From assembly GCA_028583415.1 (NCBI GenBank), contig CM053267.1:41590834-41654833 (forward strand): a DNA stretch of 64,000 bases, written 5' to 3'. The translations under genes and the position numbers were made by a program. The notes beneath the pieces were generated by a model. It worked only from the letters and a program-made list of their open reading frames with translations. It had not been told where the DNA came from and made no database searches. Of the stretch, positions 1 through 10,996 are shown one piece after another. How positions within the stretch are numbered: the first letter of the stretch is position 1; each line of letters opens with the position of its first letter. This DNA comes from Protea cynaroides. Its lineage: Eukaryota; Streptophyta; Magnoliopsida; Proteales; Proteaceae.

Positions 1-373
1 CTCAACCTTTATCCTCTTACAGACTTGCACAGTTAAGATCATGTTTCTGATACTAGAACAACTTAATTTGAAGCTCATTAACAAACCAGAGGGCTTCCAT
101 CTAGTTGATTACCATATACTTCAGTAAGATGAAGTGGTGGGTGGCACATGTGCAAGTCACTTATTTTTTTTTTTTTTGGAGACGGTTATCTTTTAGTTCC
201 TCTCATATATCACAACACAATGGGTTCCCCATCAGCCACCACTCTAAAATCTCATCATTCTATAGCTTGAGTGCATTTTGAAGAACACAAACACTCCCTT
301 TTTTTTTGTGTGTGTGAACGGCATAGAGATGGGTTTTCTTTCTTTCTTTCTTTCTTTCTGTTTTTTTTTTTTT

Positions 374-404
<31 letters not shown>

Positions 405-855
405 GGGTGGAAAGTTCAAATCACAAAAGTCAATTACATGGTGGGCTTTACAACTTTGGCAAGGCACACAAACCAATCAGATAGAAGGGTTTGATCATGT
501 CTTTACACTGCCTTTTTATTTTTTTATTTTTAATAAGGTTAGTATATAGCTTGCTTATGATATTTTCTATCAGCAAAGACTCAGTTTCTCTTACTACGGT
601 TTATCTCCTTTAACTTTCTTTCCTCTCCCTAGGTGACAAGAGGTGGGTTGTAGGCTAGTTATTAATATGCAACAATCTGATGAGTAGATAGTGCAGTAGT
701 GCTCATCTTAGGAGTACTAAAGAAGTTTTACATAGAGATGTAAAAGAAAAGGCAGATCAATCCAACAATGAGCTTGAAGTACAGATAGTGATGCAATACT
801 AAGATTGAGTACTTGGAGGAACCACCTAAAATCATTATCAATGATAAACACTCAC
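1..855 (-). other. Intron 4 of the disulfide isomerase gene (incomplete)
   Basis: The minus-strand donor GTGAGT follows the split Trp codon at 855. No exon resembling the second CGHC region is visible down to base 1, so the intron extends out of the window. It holds the T/G homopolymer block at 361-407 and otherwise AT-rich sequence. Short open frames here encode only homopolymer residues. Confidence 0.75.
361..407. repeat. T23-G24 homopolymer junction
   Basis: Twenty-three T (361-383) are followed directly by 24 G (384-407), just after a TTTC microsatellite. The G run could fold as a quadruplex on the plus strand, which is the non-transcribed strand of the disulfide isomerase intron. Exact lengths in an assembly are unreliable. 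Confidence 0.9.
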
Positions 856-3800
856 CACGGTGCAAAGAACTCAACGATCCAAAGATCTTTACTTTTAAGT
901 ACCGTTTCGTCAAAATTACGAGATGTCAGTTCTACTGATGCACTAGGTTCAGATTTCTCACTTGATCCTCCTGCTGACTTTCCATTTAACCGTTCCTTCA
1001 GAAGACCCTTAATCTGTAAGCAATCACAGCCTCTCAATGTTTACGCGCACAGTGAACTTATAAGGGAGAAGGATATGCATAAATAGAGAAATAGGCAACC
1101 AAGAAACAAAACACAAATAAATTCCCAAATGGAAAGTTGGTAGAGCCAAGAAAAAGGATGTTTGAAATGGACCAGATAGATAGTGGAGGGGACATGAGAT
1201 AAATACCACATACAAGGTTTTAGTAATTGGTAACGGATCGACCGTATCAGCTGATTCGCATTGGTATCGGCCGACACCAATACTGATCTGATCCCCCCCT
1301 TTTTTTTTTTACTGATATAGACGCATGATGTGCATTTATTGGCTGTGGAATAGATATCGAGTCCGATACCAATTACTCTAACCTTGCATACAAGTAAAAA
1401 AATAAAAAGTTTAATTCGGATCATATCATATTCAAATGTGCAACCTGGAGGTCACAGGTTTGAAACATAGAAATATCATCTCCGTGTTGCAAGGGTAAGG
1501 CTGCGTACATTCTGTCCCTCCCCAGACCTTGCAGTTGCGGAAACTTCGTGCACTGGGATGCCCTTTTATCATATTCAAATGTGTTCAAATTAAGCAAAAA
1601 ACATCAAAATTACCCCAGATGATCTCTACGTAGGATCCATATGACCGATTCTAGCCTCAAAAGAAGTGGGGGAAGGAGAGGTGCGAAGCTAATTATTATG
1701 TCTTCAAAGGTGGCTAAGGGTATGTCATACTTCTTTCTTTTATTGAGGGGTCATTGCCCAATCCATCTCTCTATTTGCTCTTATGTATCCTTTGGCCCCA
1801 AACCTTTCAAATATTTTGACATGTGGTCTTCTCATGAGGATTTTCTGGGTGATTGTTAAAGAAGCATGGGAGCATCGTATTAGGGAAATAAGGTGGCATC
1901 TTATTAACTTTGCCCAACAATTGCGAGAAGTTAAATGTTCTTTACCCAAATGGAACAAGGAATCTTGAATCTTTTGGTGATTGTAACAAAATAGAAATAA
2001 GAGAAGATGGATAGAATCGATGTGTTTCCTCTCTTCTTAGCAGTCACTATTTATAGACAAAATAAAAGGAGTAAAGTGATAAGTCTAGGACTCCACTATC
2101 AGTCCTAATTACAAAGTAAATAGAAGTTCCACATATCAACATGACAAGGACTCTCATGACTAAAAGGATAAAGAAAACAATCATATTCTAATAAAGAAAA
2201 ACAGTCCTATTCTAATAAGGATAAGGGAACTCCACAAGAGATGATGGAGTTCCAATTATATTAGAAGAGTAAAAGAGGATGAGAGATAAGAAACTAATTC
2301 TCTGTGCCATCTATCCAATGAGTCAATATCTGCTGATTTGACCAAGTCAAATTAGCAACCACTTATCTTCTAACGCGTATAGAATGGGCCCATATTCTTC
2401 TATTTCTGTCGTTACTTAACAGTGGCATTCCAAATGCCACCCAGAATTGCAAGAGGGAGTTTAAGGCTATCCAAGACAGCCTTCAAGTGGCCATGGGAGA
2501 TTCTTTGCTCACAAATCATTAGGAAGGCCCCCTTTAGCAGCTTAGTTGGTGCTCGAAGTTGGTGCAAAAGTGTCCTGATCACCAATTCACAATCTATCTA
2601 TCGAGTAAGTTCAGCCTGAACTCATTTTTCACATGGCAACACAAAGCTTTGGAAAATGGCTACTTCAATTTTGGCAACATGTTTAATGATTGAAAATAAA
2701 GGGTAATAGTTCAATACATTGTTGACCATATGGTTGAAAAAGAACCACCAACCAAGGGTTATGTACTACCCAATTGTGAGTTTGACCAAATTAACCTGCC
2801 ATGTGGCTCAGATGGTTGTCCCTGAAGGTTCCTTCAAGAGGGCATGTAATTGACCTTTTCTCTAATATTTAATTTCCATTCAGTTTCTTTGTTCTTTACT
2901 CATTGTTTTTAAGCCTCACCAAAAAAAAAAGTTGCTTCCCATTTTTGACACCTGGGTTTTTTAATACACAAAAAAAGGAGCAAATGCTGGAAATAAGAAT
3001 GGATCCAGCGGGAGGTTGGGGGGGGAAGGGAAATAAAACTAAAAGAAAACCTCAGCAAGAATGTCCAAATTTGACTCTGCTACAACAAACCTGCTGGAGT
3101 GCAAATTCGACTATGGGTTTGACCTCCCTTGCTCCTTGGTAATCTACTGGAGGCTTGCCAGGTGCAAACACCTTTATGGTTGGAAATCCTCTAATTCCAT
3201 ACTCCTACATGAAACAGAAGAGAAAGCATTAAAAGAGATTAAGGGTACAAAATCTTCTAAGAATATATTAGATTAAATGAGCACAAAAGGTTAGAAAACA
3301 ATGAAACAAAACCAAAATACAAGTCACAGAAAACATGTTCACATTATATACACTTATACTGTCACAAGTGACCCTTCCTAACAATAAAAAATGTTATAAC
3401 CCCAACGGATCTTTCTAGTAATCCACTTCTTTTCTACCATTAGCATACTATACATATTCAATCATGGAGGATGGTCAATCAATATTGCACCTCTTTTAAG
3501 CAACAAGATGGAAATCACAATCACACCAAGAAGCCATATTCTGTAAAATTTGCTTTAGGATTAGTTGTAAGGCTTTGTTGAAAATTTGAAAATTGCCAAG
3601 AGAACTCCAGACAGATATTCAGAGATGTTGCAGGCCAGGCTTTGACCTATCAATTGGACAGTTTAGACCTAGGCAACAAGCACATTGCTGTTTTCTATTT
3701 TCAGACTGTATCCAGACATGTGAGGCACTGTTAGGCACCAACATGCAGGTTGACTGTTGAAACTCATGTAGACTTATACATTTTGTTTCCTTCAAATAGA

Positions 3801-5806
3801 AGGGAGGGAGAGGAAGATTGCCTGCAGAACAAAAGTATAATAACTAAAGCTGCACCTAAGTCATTGACTACAAGAAAAATATAATTATTATATACAGAAA
3901 CAAACAGTTTTTTGTCTCAAAATTTTAGAGTTTCCATGTCAAGCACCAAGGAGAACGTCCATGTCCTTGTTACATAAGGTTTAAAGCGATGAATGTGTGT
4001 CGCATGAAGGGTAGAGACTCCAAATGCTATATTGTTTGGTCAAAGTGAGGATTTAATGAAAAAATAATATTCAAGAGCATGAGAAACAAATATCATGTGC
4101 ACAGGCCTTTTAGCTAAGAAGATAATATGAGATCTGTAAGCTGCTATTCTGTTTGCCCTCTCATTCCTTACTTATATTAAGATAAACAGATATATGAGCT
4201 TTGTAAGCTACTTTTTTTTTCGTTCTTTTTTCTTGCTTATAAGACAACCTGACATTTCAACTAAAGGGCATGTATTAACATTTACATCCAATCAATGACA
4301 ATATACTAGGGCTATGCAAGAATTTGTATGAAATTTTGAAAAAGGACATGTATTAACATTTTCCTCTACTATTCTGTCATTATCAGCCAATTCAGAATTT
4401 CATTTAACAAATAAGAGAAAGAACCATCACAAAAGATCAATGTATTATACCTGAGCAAACGACTTATGTGCATCAGTATCAAGAGCTGCCACAGTAGCAA
4501 CACCCTTCAACACAGTGGCTGCCTTCTCCCATATAGGTGTCAGAGCTTGGCAATGGCCACACCATGGCGCAAAGAACTCGACAATAACAACTCCATTGGA
4601 ATTTAATACCTGAGACAATACCCAAACACTATTAGAAGGCAAATGCAAAATTGGTTCGTTCCCACATATCAGTCAGTCTCAATGTTCTAGACAAGCAGTT
4701 CAATTAGATAAGAAAATTGAATGTGTATCAAGATATATAGAATATTTATATTTTCCTCAGATACTCTCAGAAAGCTCTAGCCAGATCAACAAAATCGACC
4801 GCAAGATAGCTTCATTAATGTTCCCAGGTGTATTATTAATACTGAATCTGCAGTAAACCTGAATGATGTCATTAAACACATAAGTTTTTTAATGTGCCCA
4901 GACGGATTGAATGGACAAAGCGCTGTAGCAGGACCATTCCATAGCAAGCACTTTCCACTTTCCGTACTTCTAACTAGAACAGGATGTTAAGTTATCATCT
5001 TAAAAGTTCAAACTGGCAAGTATATAAGGCATCCAATTGTCCAGACTTAAGCAATGTGGGACTATTCCCAACACTCCCCTCACCTGTAGTCGAATGAGCG
5101 TACAAGTGGAAGTGTAGCCAGAATGGGCATACACATAAAATGATAACACGGGGAAGGAGGGAATGGAGCTCTGATACCATATTGAGTTTCCACATCAAAA
5201 CTTTAAACCGAGACTCTCAAGTATATAAGGCACCCAAAATTCCAGGCTTAAACAATGTTAAACAATGTGGTAGTATTCCAAATACAGGACTACAATTGCG
5301 TATATACATTTTTTTTTTTAAAAAGATTTTGGCGGGTACCAGAGGATAATAACACTTCCAAATTCTCAAAATAGCCACAAAAGTAGAGTCAGGAAAAGAT
5401 TTGCAGTCCATAATAGAAATTCATAATACGATCATTTAAACCACAACCCAGATCTAGAATCTGACCCAAAAAAAAAAGCTCTTTACTTGAATCAATTAAG
5501 TAGTTAATCTCTGCGCCCACTCGACTGGGTGTCACATTACACATTTAAGAAAGCAAACTATCAAAGCAATTGGTCCAATGGACAGTATTATTCGTGATTT
5601 TGTTTTTAATTGTTATTATCGATAGAGTATCTGAAACACAGGATGACAAACTGGAAATTGTAGATCGAGATTACCTTGGACTTGAAGTTTGACGGATTAA
5701 GTTGAACCACAGGAGACGAGGCCCCATAGAGTGCACATACGCTAGCTCCAAGCTGAAGAAAGAACAAGAGAAAAGCAATCCAAGCTACCGACGACGACGA
5801 AGACAT
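856..5806 (-). CDS. PDIL2-3: P5-type protein disulfide isomerase, 5' part (PDIL2-2/2-3 like), exons 1-4
   Basis: ER thiol oxidoreductase that forms and rearranges disulfides in secretory proteins. Four exons join in frame with GT-AG introns: 5675-5806, 4451-4609, 3091-3204 and 856-1013. Together they encode 187 full codons and two bases of Trp188. Residues 1-25 form a signal peptide (Ser run, hydrophobic core, VCALYG). The first thioredoxin domain follows, with active site CGHC at residues 61-64 and the cis-Pro loop GFPTIKVF in exon 3. Exon 4 holds the linker and the start of the second domain (LWIVEFFAPW), splitting the Trp codon just before the second CGHC. The ATG at 5806 is used; the frame is open further upstream but has no other ATG. 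The second CGHC, the b domain and the KDEL-type tail are not found in 1-855 and must lie left of the window. PDIL2-2 and PDIL2-3 cannot be told apart here. Confidence 0.93.
1213..1386. mobile_element. Small inverted-repeat MITE in intron 3
   Basis: The left end CAAGGTTTTAGTAATTGG and the reverse complement of the right end CAAGGTTAGAGTAATTGG match closely over about 25 bp. The element is 174 bp with a GATACC/GGTATC-rich interior. No clean target duplication is visible. The CAAGGTT start resembles the hAT-like element at 52198-53211. Confidence 0.6.
1441..1567 (+). mobile_element. Au-like SINE, 5'-truncated
   Basis: The body has a pol III box-B-like segment (GGTCACAGGTTTGAAAC), the core GGTAAGGCTGCGTACAT, and the tail GTGCACTGGGATGCCCTTTT. 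This order is typical of plant Au-type SINEs. It is flanked by a perfect 16-bp duplication, ATCATATTCAAATGTG, at 1425-1440 and 1568-1583. At 127 bp it lacks the tRNA-like 5' third. It lies in intron 3 of the disulfide isomerase gene. Confidence 0.8.
1735..1968 (+). pseudogene. L1-type LINE remnant (region between endonuclease and reverse transcriptase)
   Basis: One frame reads HCPI, then FGPKPFKYFDMWSSHEDFLG. After a frameshift, another frame continues VKEAWEH and LPKWNKES. This matches the spacing of plant L1 ORF2 just after the endonuclease (DHCPI, F-P-F-F-MW-HP-F, then WNK). It is frameshifted, lacks EN and RT motifs, and sits inside intron 3 of the disulfide isomerase gene on the opposite strand. 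Confidence 0.65.
4985..5284 (-). mobile_element. TRIM (terminal-repeat retrotransposon in miniature) in intron 1
   Basis: Two direct repeats of about 89 and 105 bp (4985-5073 and 5180-5284) share AAGTATATAAGGCA and AATGTGG segments. On the minus strand a primer-binding site TGGTATCAGAGCTC (about 5179-5166), complementary to initiator tRNA-Met, directly follows the 5' terminal repeat. Both ends are flanked by the 5-bp duplication CAGGA (4980-4984 and 5285-5289). It is 300 bp and has no coding capacity, as expected for a TRIM. The 3' repeat begins TGTTGGGAATAGT; the 5' repeat start has degenerated. Confidence 0.85.
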
Positions 5807-5945
5807 TCTCTCCCTCTCGGCCAAAAGAGGAACAGAGCATAATTACATAGACCTCCGGAAAAACCCGGATTTGATCTTTCGTATCTCTGGGTTCGAGGGA
5901 AGAGTGGCACGAGCACGACTCGTGGCAGCTAGACACGTATGGTAT

Positions 5946-5964
5946 CCAATAATAATTCTCCACG
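5946..5964 (+). promoter_or_regulatory. ER stress response element (CCAAT-N9-CCACG)
   Basis: A perfect ERSE-I layout: CCAAT at 5946-5950, nine bases, then CCACG at 5960-5964, overlapping a G-box core CACGTG (5961-5966). It lies about 140 bp upstream of the disulfide isomerase ATG, in antisense orientation to the gene. ERSE is the known site for NF-Y with ATF6/bZIP28-type factors in the unfolded protein response. Induction by ER stress is an inference. Confidence 0.7.
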
Positions 5965-5966
5965 TG

Positions 5967-6753
5967 TACCGTAAAGTGCTCCTTCCTCGCCTTATCAAGC
6001 ATTCAAGCCCATGCTCAGACTAGCCCAGAATCTCTCACGATGTTCAGGCCCAGGTATTCCATTAACAAAAGCACATGGATTCCCAAGCATTATAAACCCA
6101 CAAATTAGGGAGGATAAGAAAAATAAATGCAATTTAATGGGTTCATTAATTATTTGCCCCATTAGTAGTGGGAGCCCATAACACTGTTGACTGATCCGAT
6201 CTGGTTCATCACAGGATAGAGATAGGCAACTCTATTCAATGTGAGACCGTATTTGGATTTGTGCCAGTATTATATATACTAGGTCATGAGTCCCTACAGT
6301 CTCAATTGATTTTTTTCTCTCTGCACCCATAAGCATTGAGAAGCAAACAGAATTCCTGTGTGGGTTGTGGAAGACTGATCAAAGTTTCTAGTTACACGGT
6401 GAAAATCAATCTCCAAACATAGGTACGTCTTTACAATTATGAGTTTTTTGTATTTCCATTGTATTTTGTATTTTAAATATATGTATGGATGATTACGGTT
6501 GAGATAAAATTCCTATGAATGTAATAAGTCTAACAACAGTTGGATATTTCTCAAGTTAATTAGGTTTAAATTTAAAATTTTTATAGTCTTTAGTTTTTTA
6601 TATGGGAGGATGATCTACAAGTCAGTGGAGTCTATTAGAATTTTATATGCTAACGATGAAAATAGGAGTTATAAAAAGAACCTGTAGCTGATCACTCAGA
6701 GAGAGAGAGAGAGAAAGAGGGAGGGAGAGAGAGAGAGTCAAGGGGAAAAGTAA
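5967..6753. other. Intergenic, no gene seen
   Basis: AT-rich sequence upstream of the disulfide isomerase promoter. It ends in a GA microsatellite (6698-6737). No coding signal or RNA gene was recognised. Confidence 0.6.
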
Positions 6754-6762
6754 TTGAAAAGC

Positions 6763-6896
6763 GGATTCAAATCTTCTCCTGCGGCTGATCCAAGGGGTTG
6801 GGGATCAGTCAGCCCGTCTACCAATACATGGGGAGATGGGCCGGCTGAAATCCCACCCTTGGCAGGCTGCAGGTCGACAGGAGACGATTTGGTTGC
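6763..6896. mobile_element. Foldback element A (134 bp)
   Basis: Ends GGATTCAAATCTTCTCCTG and AGGAGACGATTTGG are inverted relatives. The flanking 9-bp duplication TTGAAAAGC is perfect (6754-6762 and 6897-6905). The interior is homologous, in opposite orientation, to the element at 46201-46349. Confidence 0.8.
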
Positions 6897-6905
6897 TTGA
6901 AAAGC

Positions 6906-8884
6906 TACATATTTCTCCACATGGATTACTCATTTAATGATTTTGATTCTAATTGATGGCATCCCTTACTTGGTTTGGTGTCATGGAATTTAAAACGACC
7001 AAGATGGGTAGAATCGGCAGATCCAAATCACAATTGATGGAAGCTGAGTTCCAATACCCATCGCGTTAACACAATATCGTCTGTATGTTTTATTGTAAAA
7101 TTTTATGTGTAAATGATGTTATATATGGAAAAAAAATTTCCAATGCATTTCTTTAAGCAAACAAAGAGAAATCACAATTCACAAGAAAGTTTTATTTTTT
7201 TCTATCATTTTACACATGAAAACAGACGAAACCAAGATTGTTGATTACAATAAAAAAAAAAAGAAAAAAAATAAAGCGCAATAGTGTTTGAATAAAAAAA
7301 AAAATCAGTAGCACACACCCACAATCCGGTTTAGTGTGGACTTACATGTATGAGATATGAAATGGGATGAGAGAATACTGGCATATGTACCCTGGTTGGA
7401 AAGAAAGGGGAGAAGGAATCAAGTGAACCGACCACAAGACATGTCAGCTATGGCTAAATTTTCCTTCCCATGGCTGCAATAGGGTTGGGTTTTTTAAAAC
7501 CCCAGTTCAATCCTGAGTCTCCTAAGTTGAGCCCAGGATCAGCCCGATCCTGACTCGGACTTAACTCTGGGCTTGAAAAATCCAAAAGGATGAGGTCAAG
7601 GCTGACCCTGGTTGATCATGACCATGGAGAGGAAGAAAAAGATGCAAGGGCAAGGCCAGGCCGAAGAGAAGAAAAAAAGAAGGTAGGCCAGGCTGGTCTA
7701 AGCCCAAGACTTCGACCCTGACGTGATCCAACCTTGATTTAAGGCATATTCCTATCAAGGTTAAGGAGTCAACTGAGCATCTTAGTGGCGGGATTGAATA
7801 CCTTGATCAAATCAGAGTTCACACCACCCGTTCTAAACAAATAGGAGGCGTGGCCACAGGTCACACATAAACCGTAGGGTTGCACGACAAAGGAACACCC
7901 AACATAAAGATGCACACTCCTCCATATGAAAAATGAATATTCATTAGAGCTTTTTGATAGTAATCGTGACCAACAGCCATCAATTGTCCCTGATCTGCCC
8001 TAAAGGTCAAGGTATCTCAACCTAGATCCTGTTCGAGTTCATAACGATGCTCTGACTCAGGCCAACAATACCAAACTTGCACCCTACTCTTCCTAACCAC
8101 AAAAGGGAAAGACAAGTTGATCAAATTATGAAGTAAAGGGTTCCAACTAAGTGACTCCAAAGGGAACAAAAAAGATAAGATCAGCCAATCAGAATGGTAC
8201 ACAATAGTGATTGGTGAACCAACAACCATGTTTTAAGTGTTGATGAACCAGACAATGAGGTAGCTAGGTTATTAAACCCTAAGCTTTATATTGGACAAGA
8301 CGTGGTTGAAGAATCATCCCATTAATTAATCCCATGATCCATGCTCTCATTCTTGCCACATGCCTTTACCATTTTTCTTCATTATTTAGCTTTTGTCTTT
8401 AAGTATAGGTTCAGTGTATTTTTTGGGTCACATCACGTCTCATATATGACTAATATAAGTACAAAGCAAAACCACATTAAGAGGTAGTTTTGTGGGGATA
8501 ATGACTCAGAAAGCTTTCATTCCTTCTAGATAAATAAATGATACTTTGTCAGGTTAAGGGAAAAAGGGCAATGGTTTGGATTTTGGAATTTGGAAGGATG
8601 AATGCATCCACACTATTCTGTGGAGAGAGAGAGAGAGAGAGAGAGAGGGGTGGTGAATAATTGTTTTTCTTTAATCATAGATGGCAATTAGTGGGTAAGG
8701 CCAAACAGGTTGGATGGCAATTTCAACTTTCAAACCTTCAACTTCTTGGATGGTAGAGAACTACGTCCACATATTCCTGAGATTTAAAAATTACCCATCT
8801 GCTCCACCTATATTGGTCCAGGTTATGTTTGGTTTGTTATTAAATAATAATAATAATAATAATAATGAGGTTATGTGTCTAGTT
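6906..8884. other. Intergenic, no gene seen
   Basis: No supported coding region. It contains GC-richer repetitive text around 7490-7780, a GA microsatellite (8622-8647) and a TAA microsatellite (8842-8867). Short open frames here lack any family resemblance. Confidence 0.5.
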
Positions 8885-9305
8885 CATAGTTAGTAAAATT
8901 CGGATACAGTAAAAAGTTGGATAAGAATACGTATGGGTATTAAACGGAGTCATACTTTGATACGGAGAACAATAATCTATTTTAAAAAAACATGTACGGC
9001 ATAATAGGTACATGTTTAATACGTGTTTAATACGATAGCCTGTAAAAAAATCGAGACAAAAAATACGGACATATATTCACTATGCAATAAACATCTATAG
9101 CATTCGAAAAATAAAATATTAACATAAAAATAGAATTTATAAATAAAAAACTTTTCAATCCATGAAATCCCACACAAAATTATCACCCCATTAAACATAT
9201 AAAATGAAAAATCATCATCCCATCGAACATAAAAACTAAAATAATTTTAAAAAGTCTTCACATATAAAATGTGCAAATTTTCATAGTAAGTATTTACTAA
9301 CTATG
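8885..9305. mobile_element. Inverted-repeat element with CATAGTTAGTAAA ends (first)
   Basis: Begins CATAGTTAGTAAA and ends TTTACTAACTATG. The inner part is AT-rich, with repeated ATACG and TAATACG words. It shares its ends with the element at 9372-9910. No target duplication was found. Confidence 0.55.
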
Positions 9306-9371
9306 GGTTTAACATTGCAGAGTTTTTTTTACCAAAAAAAAAACCATTGTAGAGCTTTTGAATCTTTTGTT

Positions 9372-9910
9372 CATAGTTAGTAAATACTTGTATAATACAC
9401 ATATTATACACTTATCGTTTTTTTAAACAATTTTTTTCATATTTTTTCAAATATACGTAGAGAGTCTCGTAACTTTTTTTTTTTTAAATAATGAAACATA
9501 TTATATGCAGAAAACCAAAGCTCAAATTGGGGATGCCGCATATGAGTTATAAGCTTGCAGGATCCTTGCACGTCGAAGGCCGTGGAAGGGATTTGGGGAA
9601 CAAATCGTGAGTTTAGGACTTAATCGCTGGAATCACTGACGACCGTGGAAGGAACGAAGGGTTCTATTTTACTTTGGAGAACAGAACCCACAACAGTAGA
9701 CTTTAGGGTTATTTTTTACTATTTGTTTTTTAATTTACTATTTTTTAATAATTGTTAACGTATTATACGCGTTTAATACACCATACGTGTATAATACATT
9801 TTTATTATTTTTAAAAAAAATTACGAGACTCTTTACATATCTTCAGAGAAATATGAAAAAAACTCGTTAGAAAAATGGTACGCATTTAATACACGTATTT
9901 ACTAACTATG
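9372..9910. mobile_element. Inverted-repeat element with CATAGTTAGTAAA ends (second)
   Basis: Inverted arms extend about 120 bp: CATAGTTAGTAAATACTTG on the left, and CATAGTTAGTAAATACGTG as the reverse complement of the right end. Both arms contain a GAGTCTCGTAA block. The GC-richer centre (about 9530-9720, with two CCGTGGAAGG words) looks unlike the arms and may be captured DNA. Confidence 0.6.
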
Positions 9911-10987
9911 CTCTCCCCAATATTTTTCCAAAATTTTTTAATAAATCAAAACTTGATTTGACCACAAATCCAAAAGCTATAAGAAAGAAACAAAGTGATG
10001 GGTCCCTCTTGCATTAAAAAGTAAAACCCTTACCAAAAATTAAAAAAGAAAATAAAAATTTTAGCTAAAGAACTCTAAACAATTAGAACAGGTTACTTAA
10101 AACCTTAACTATATAATAAAAAATAAAAAAATAAATAAAAAAGAAGAAAGGTAAAAAATTTGAGAAAAATCCAAAGGAAAGTAATCCTCCTCATAAATTA
10201 AGAAGTTTAGACGAAAGATACTAACAGTCCAAAATTTTTTAAATTTTATTCAAAAAAAAAGGGGAAAAGAAAATTTTCATTACTAGAATCAGCTAGCAAG
10301 TAGTTTAGAGATTACTCACTTCAAATCTAAAATCTAAATTCAAATAATGGAAATTTTTTAAATCCTTAGCAAGTATATATATATATATATATATATTGCG
10401 ATTTGTATTCTAAGTTCATTTTCCAGATACGAATCAGATTTATAACCGGTTAAAATTTGAATTCAAATTACGTTTTATATATCCGATGGATTTTGGATCC
10501 GATTCGAATTCGGATAGTAGTGTATCCGATTCAAATTCTATCTGTTTACGTTCCCTACAAGCTAATAAGAAACCCAACCTTCTCGAAGTCAGCCTGATAA
10601 TATAGTTGTTTATACATTCCACCATATAAGGTTGATAATATAGATGTAACTCGGGCCATATTAGTTCCATATCGGGCAAGTAAATGGACTCAAACTAAAC
10701 AAGCCTAAAGTCAATTCAATAATAATCTGAAACTGGACTGACCCATTAATTAACGTATAGAGTCCAACCCACCTATCCCAAACTTTTAAGCCAACATTTT
10801 TTTTTTATCTGCCCTTATAAAATCCGACTTATCCAAATGCATTCAAATCGTCTCACGCCCCTCATGCCAAAAATCCAATGACTATCATCCACTGTACGTC
10901 CGTTGACACATAGGCAAAAGGAAAGACATGGAAAAAAGTCAATAGCTTGACTGTAGATACATGTATTTTGTGTCAACGCAGGATCCA
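9911..10987. other. Intergenic, no gene seen
   Basis: A-rich sequence with an AT microsatellite (10374-10396), then a block rich in GAATTCAAAT/ATCCGAT words (10400-10560) resembling the MITE at 21066-21542. A solitary end like those of the foldback family (ATTCAAATCGTCTC, near 10841) is present without an obvious partner. Confidence 0.5.
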
Positions 10988-10996
10988 ATAAGAAGG

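Noticed and set aside
255..549. Open frames with poly-Phe/poly-Gly or poly-Pro/poly-Lys
   Set aside because: Translation of the T23-G24 homopolymers.
2804..2850. Possible tRNA-like segment (GTGGCTCAGATGGTTG)
   Set aside because: Resembles a D-arm, but no T-arm GGTTCGAATCC at the right distance and no cloverleaf can be drawn.
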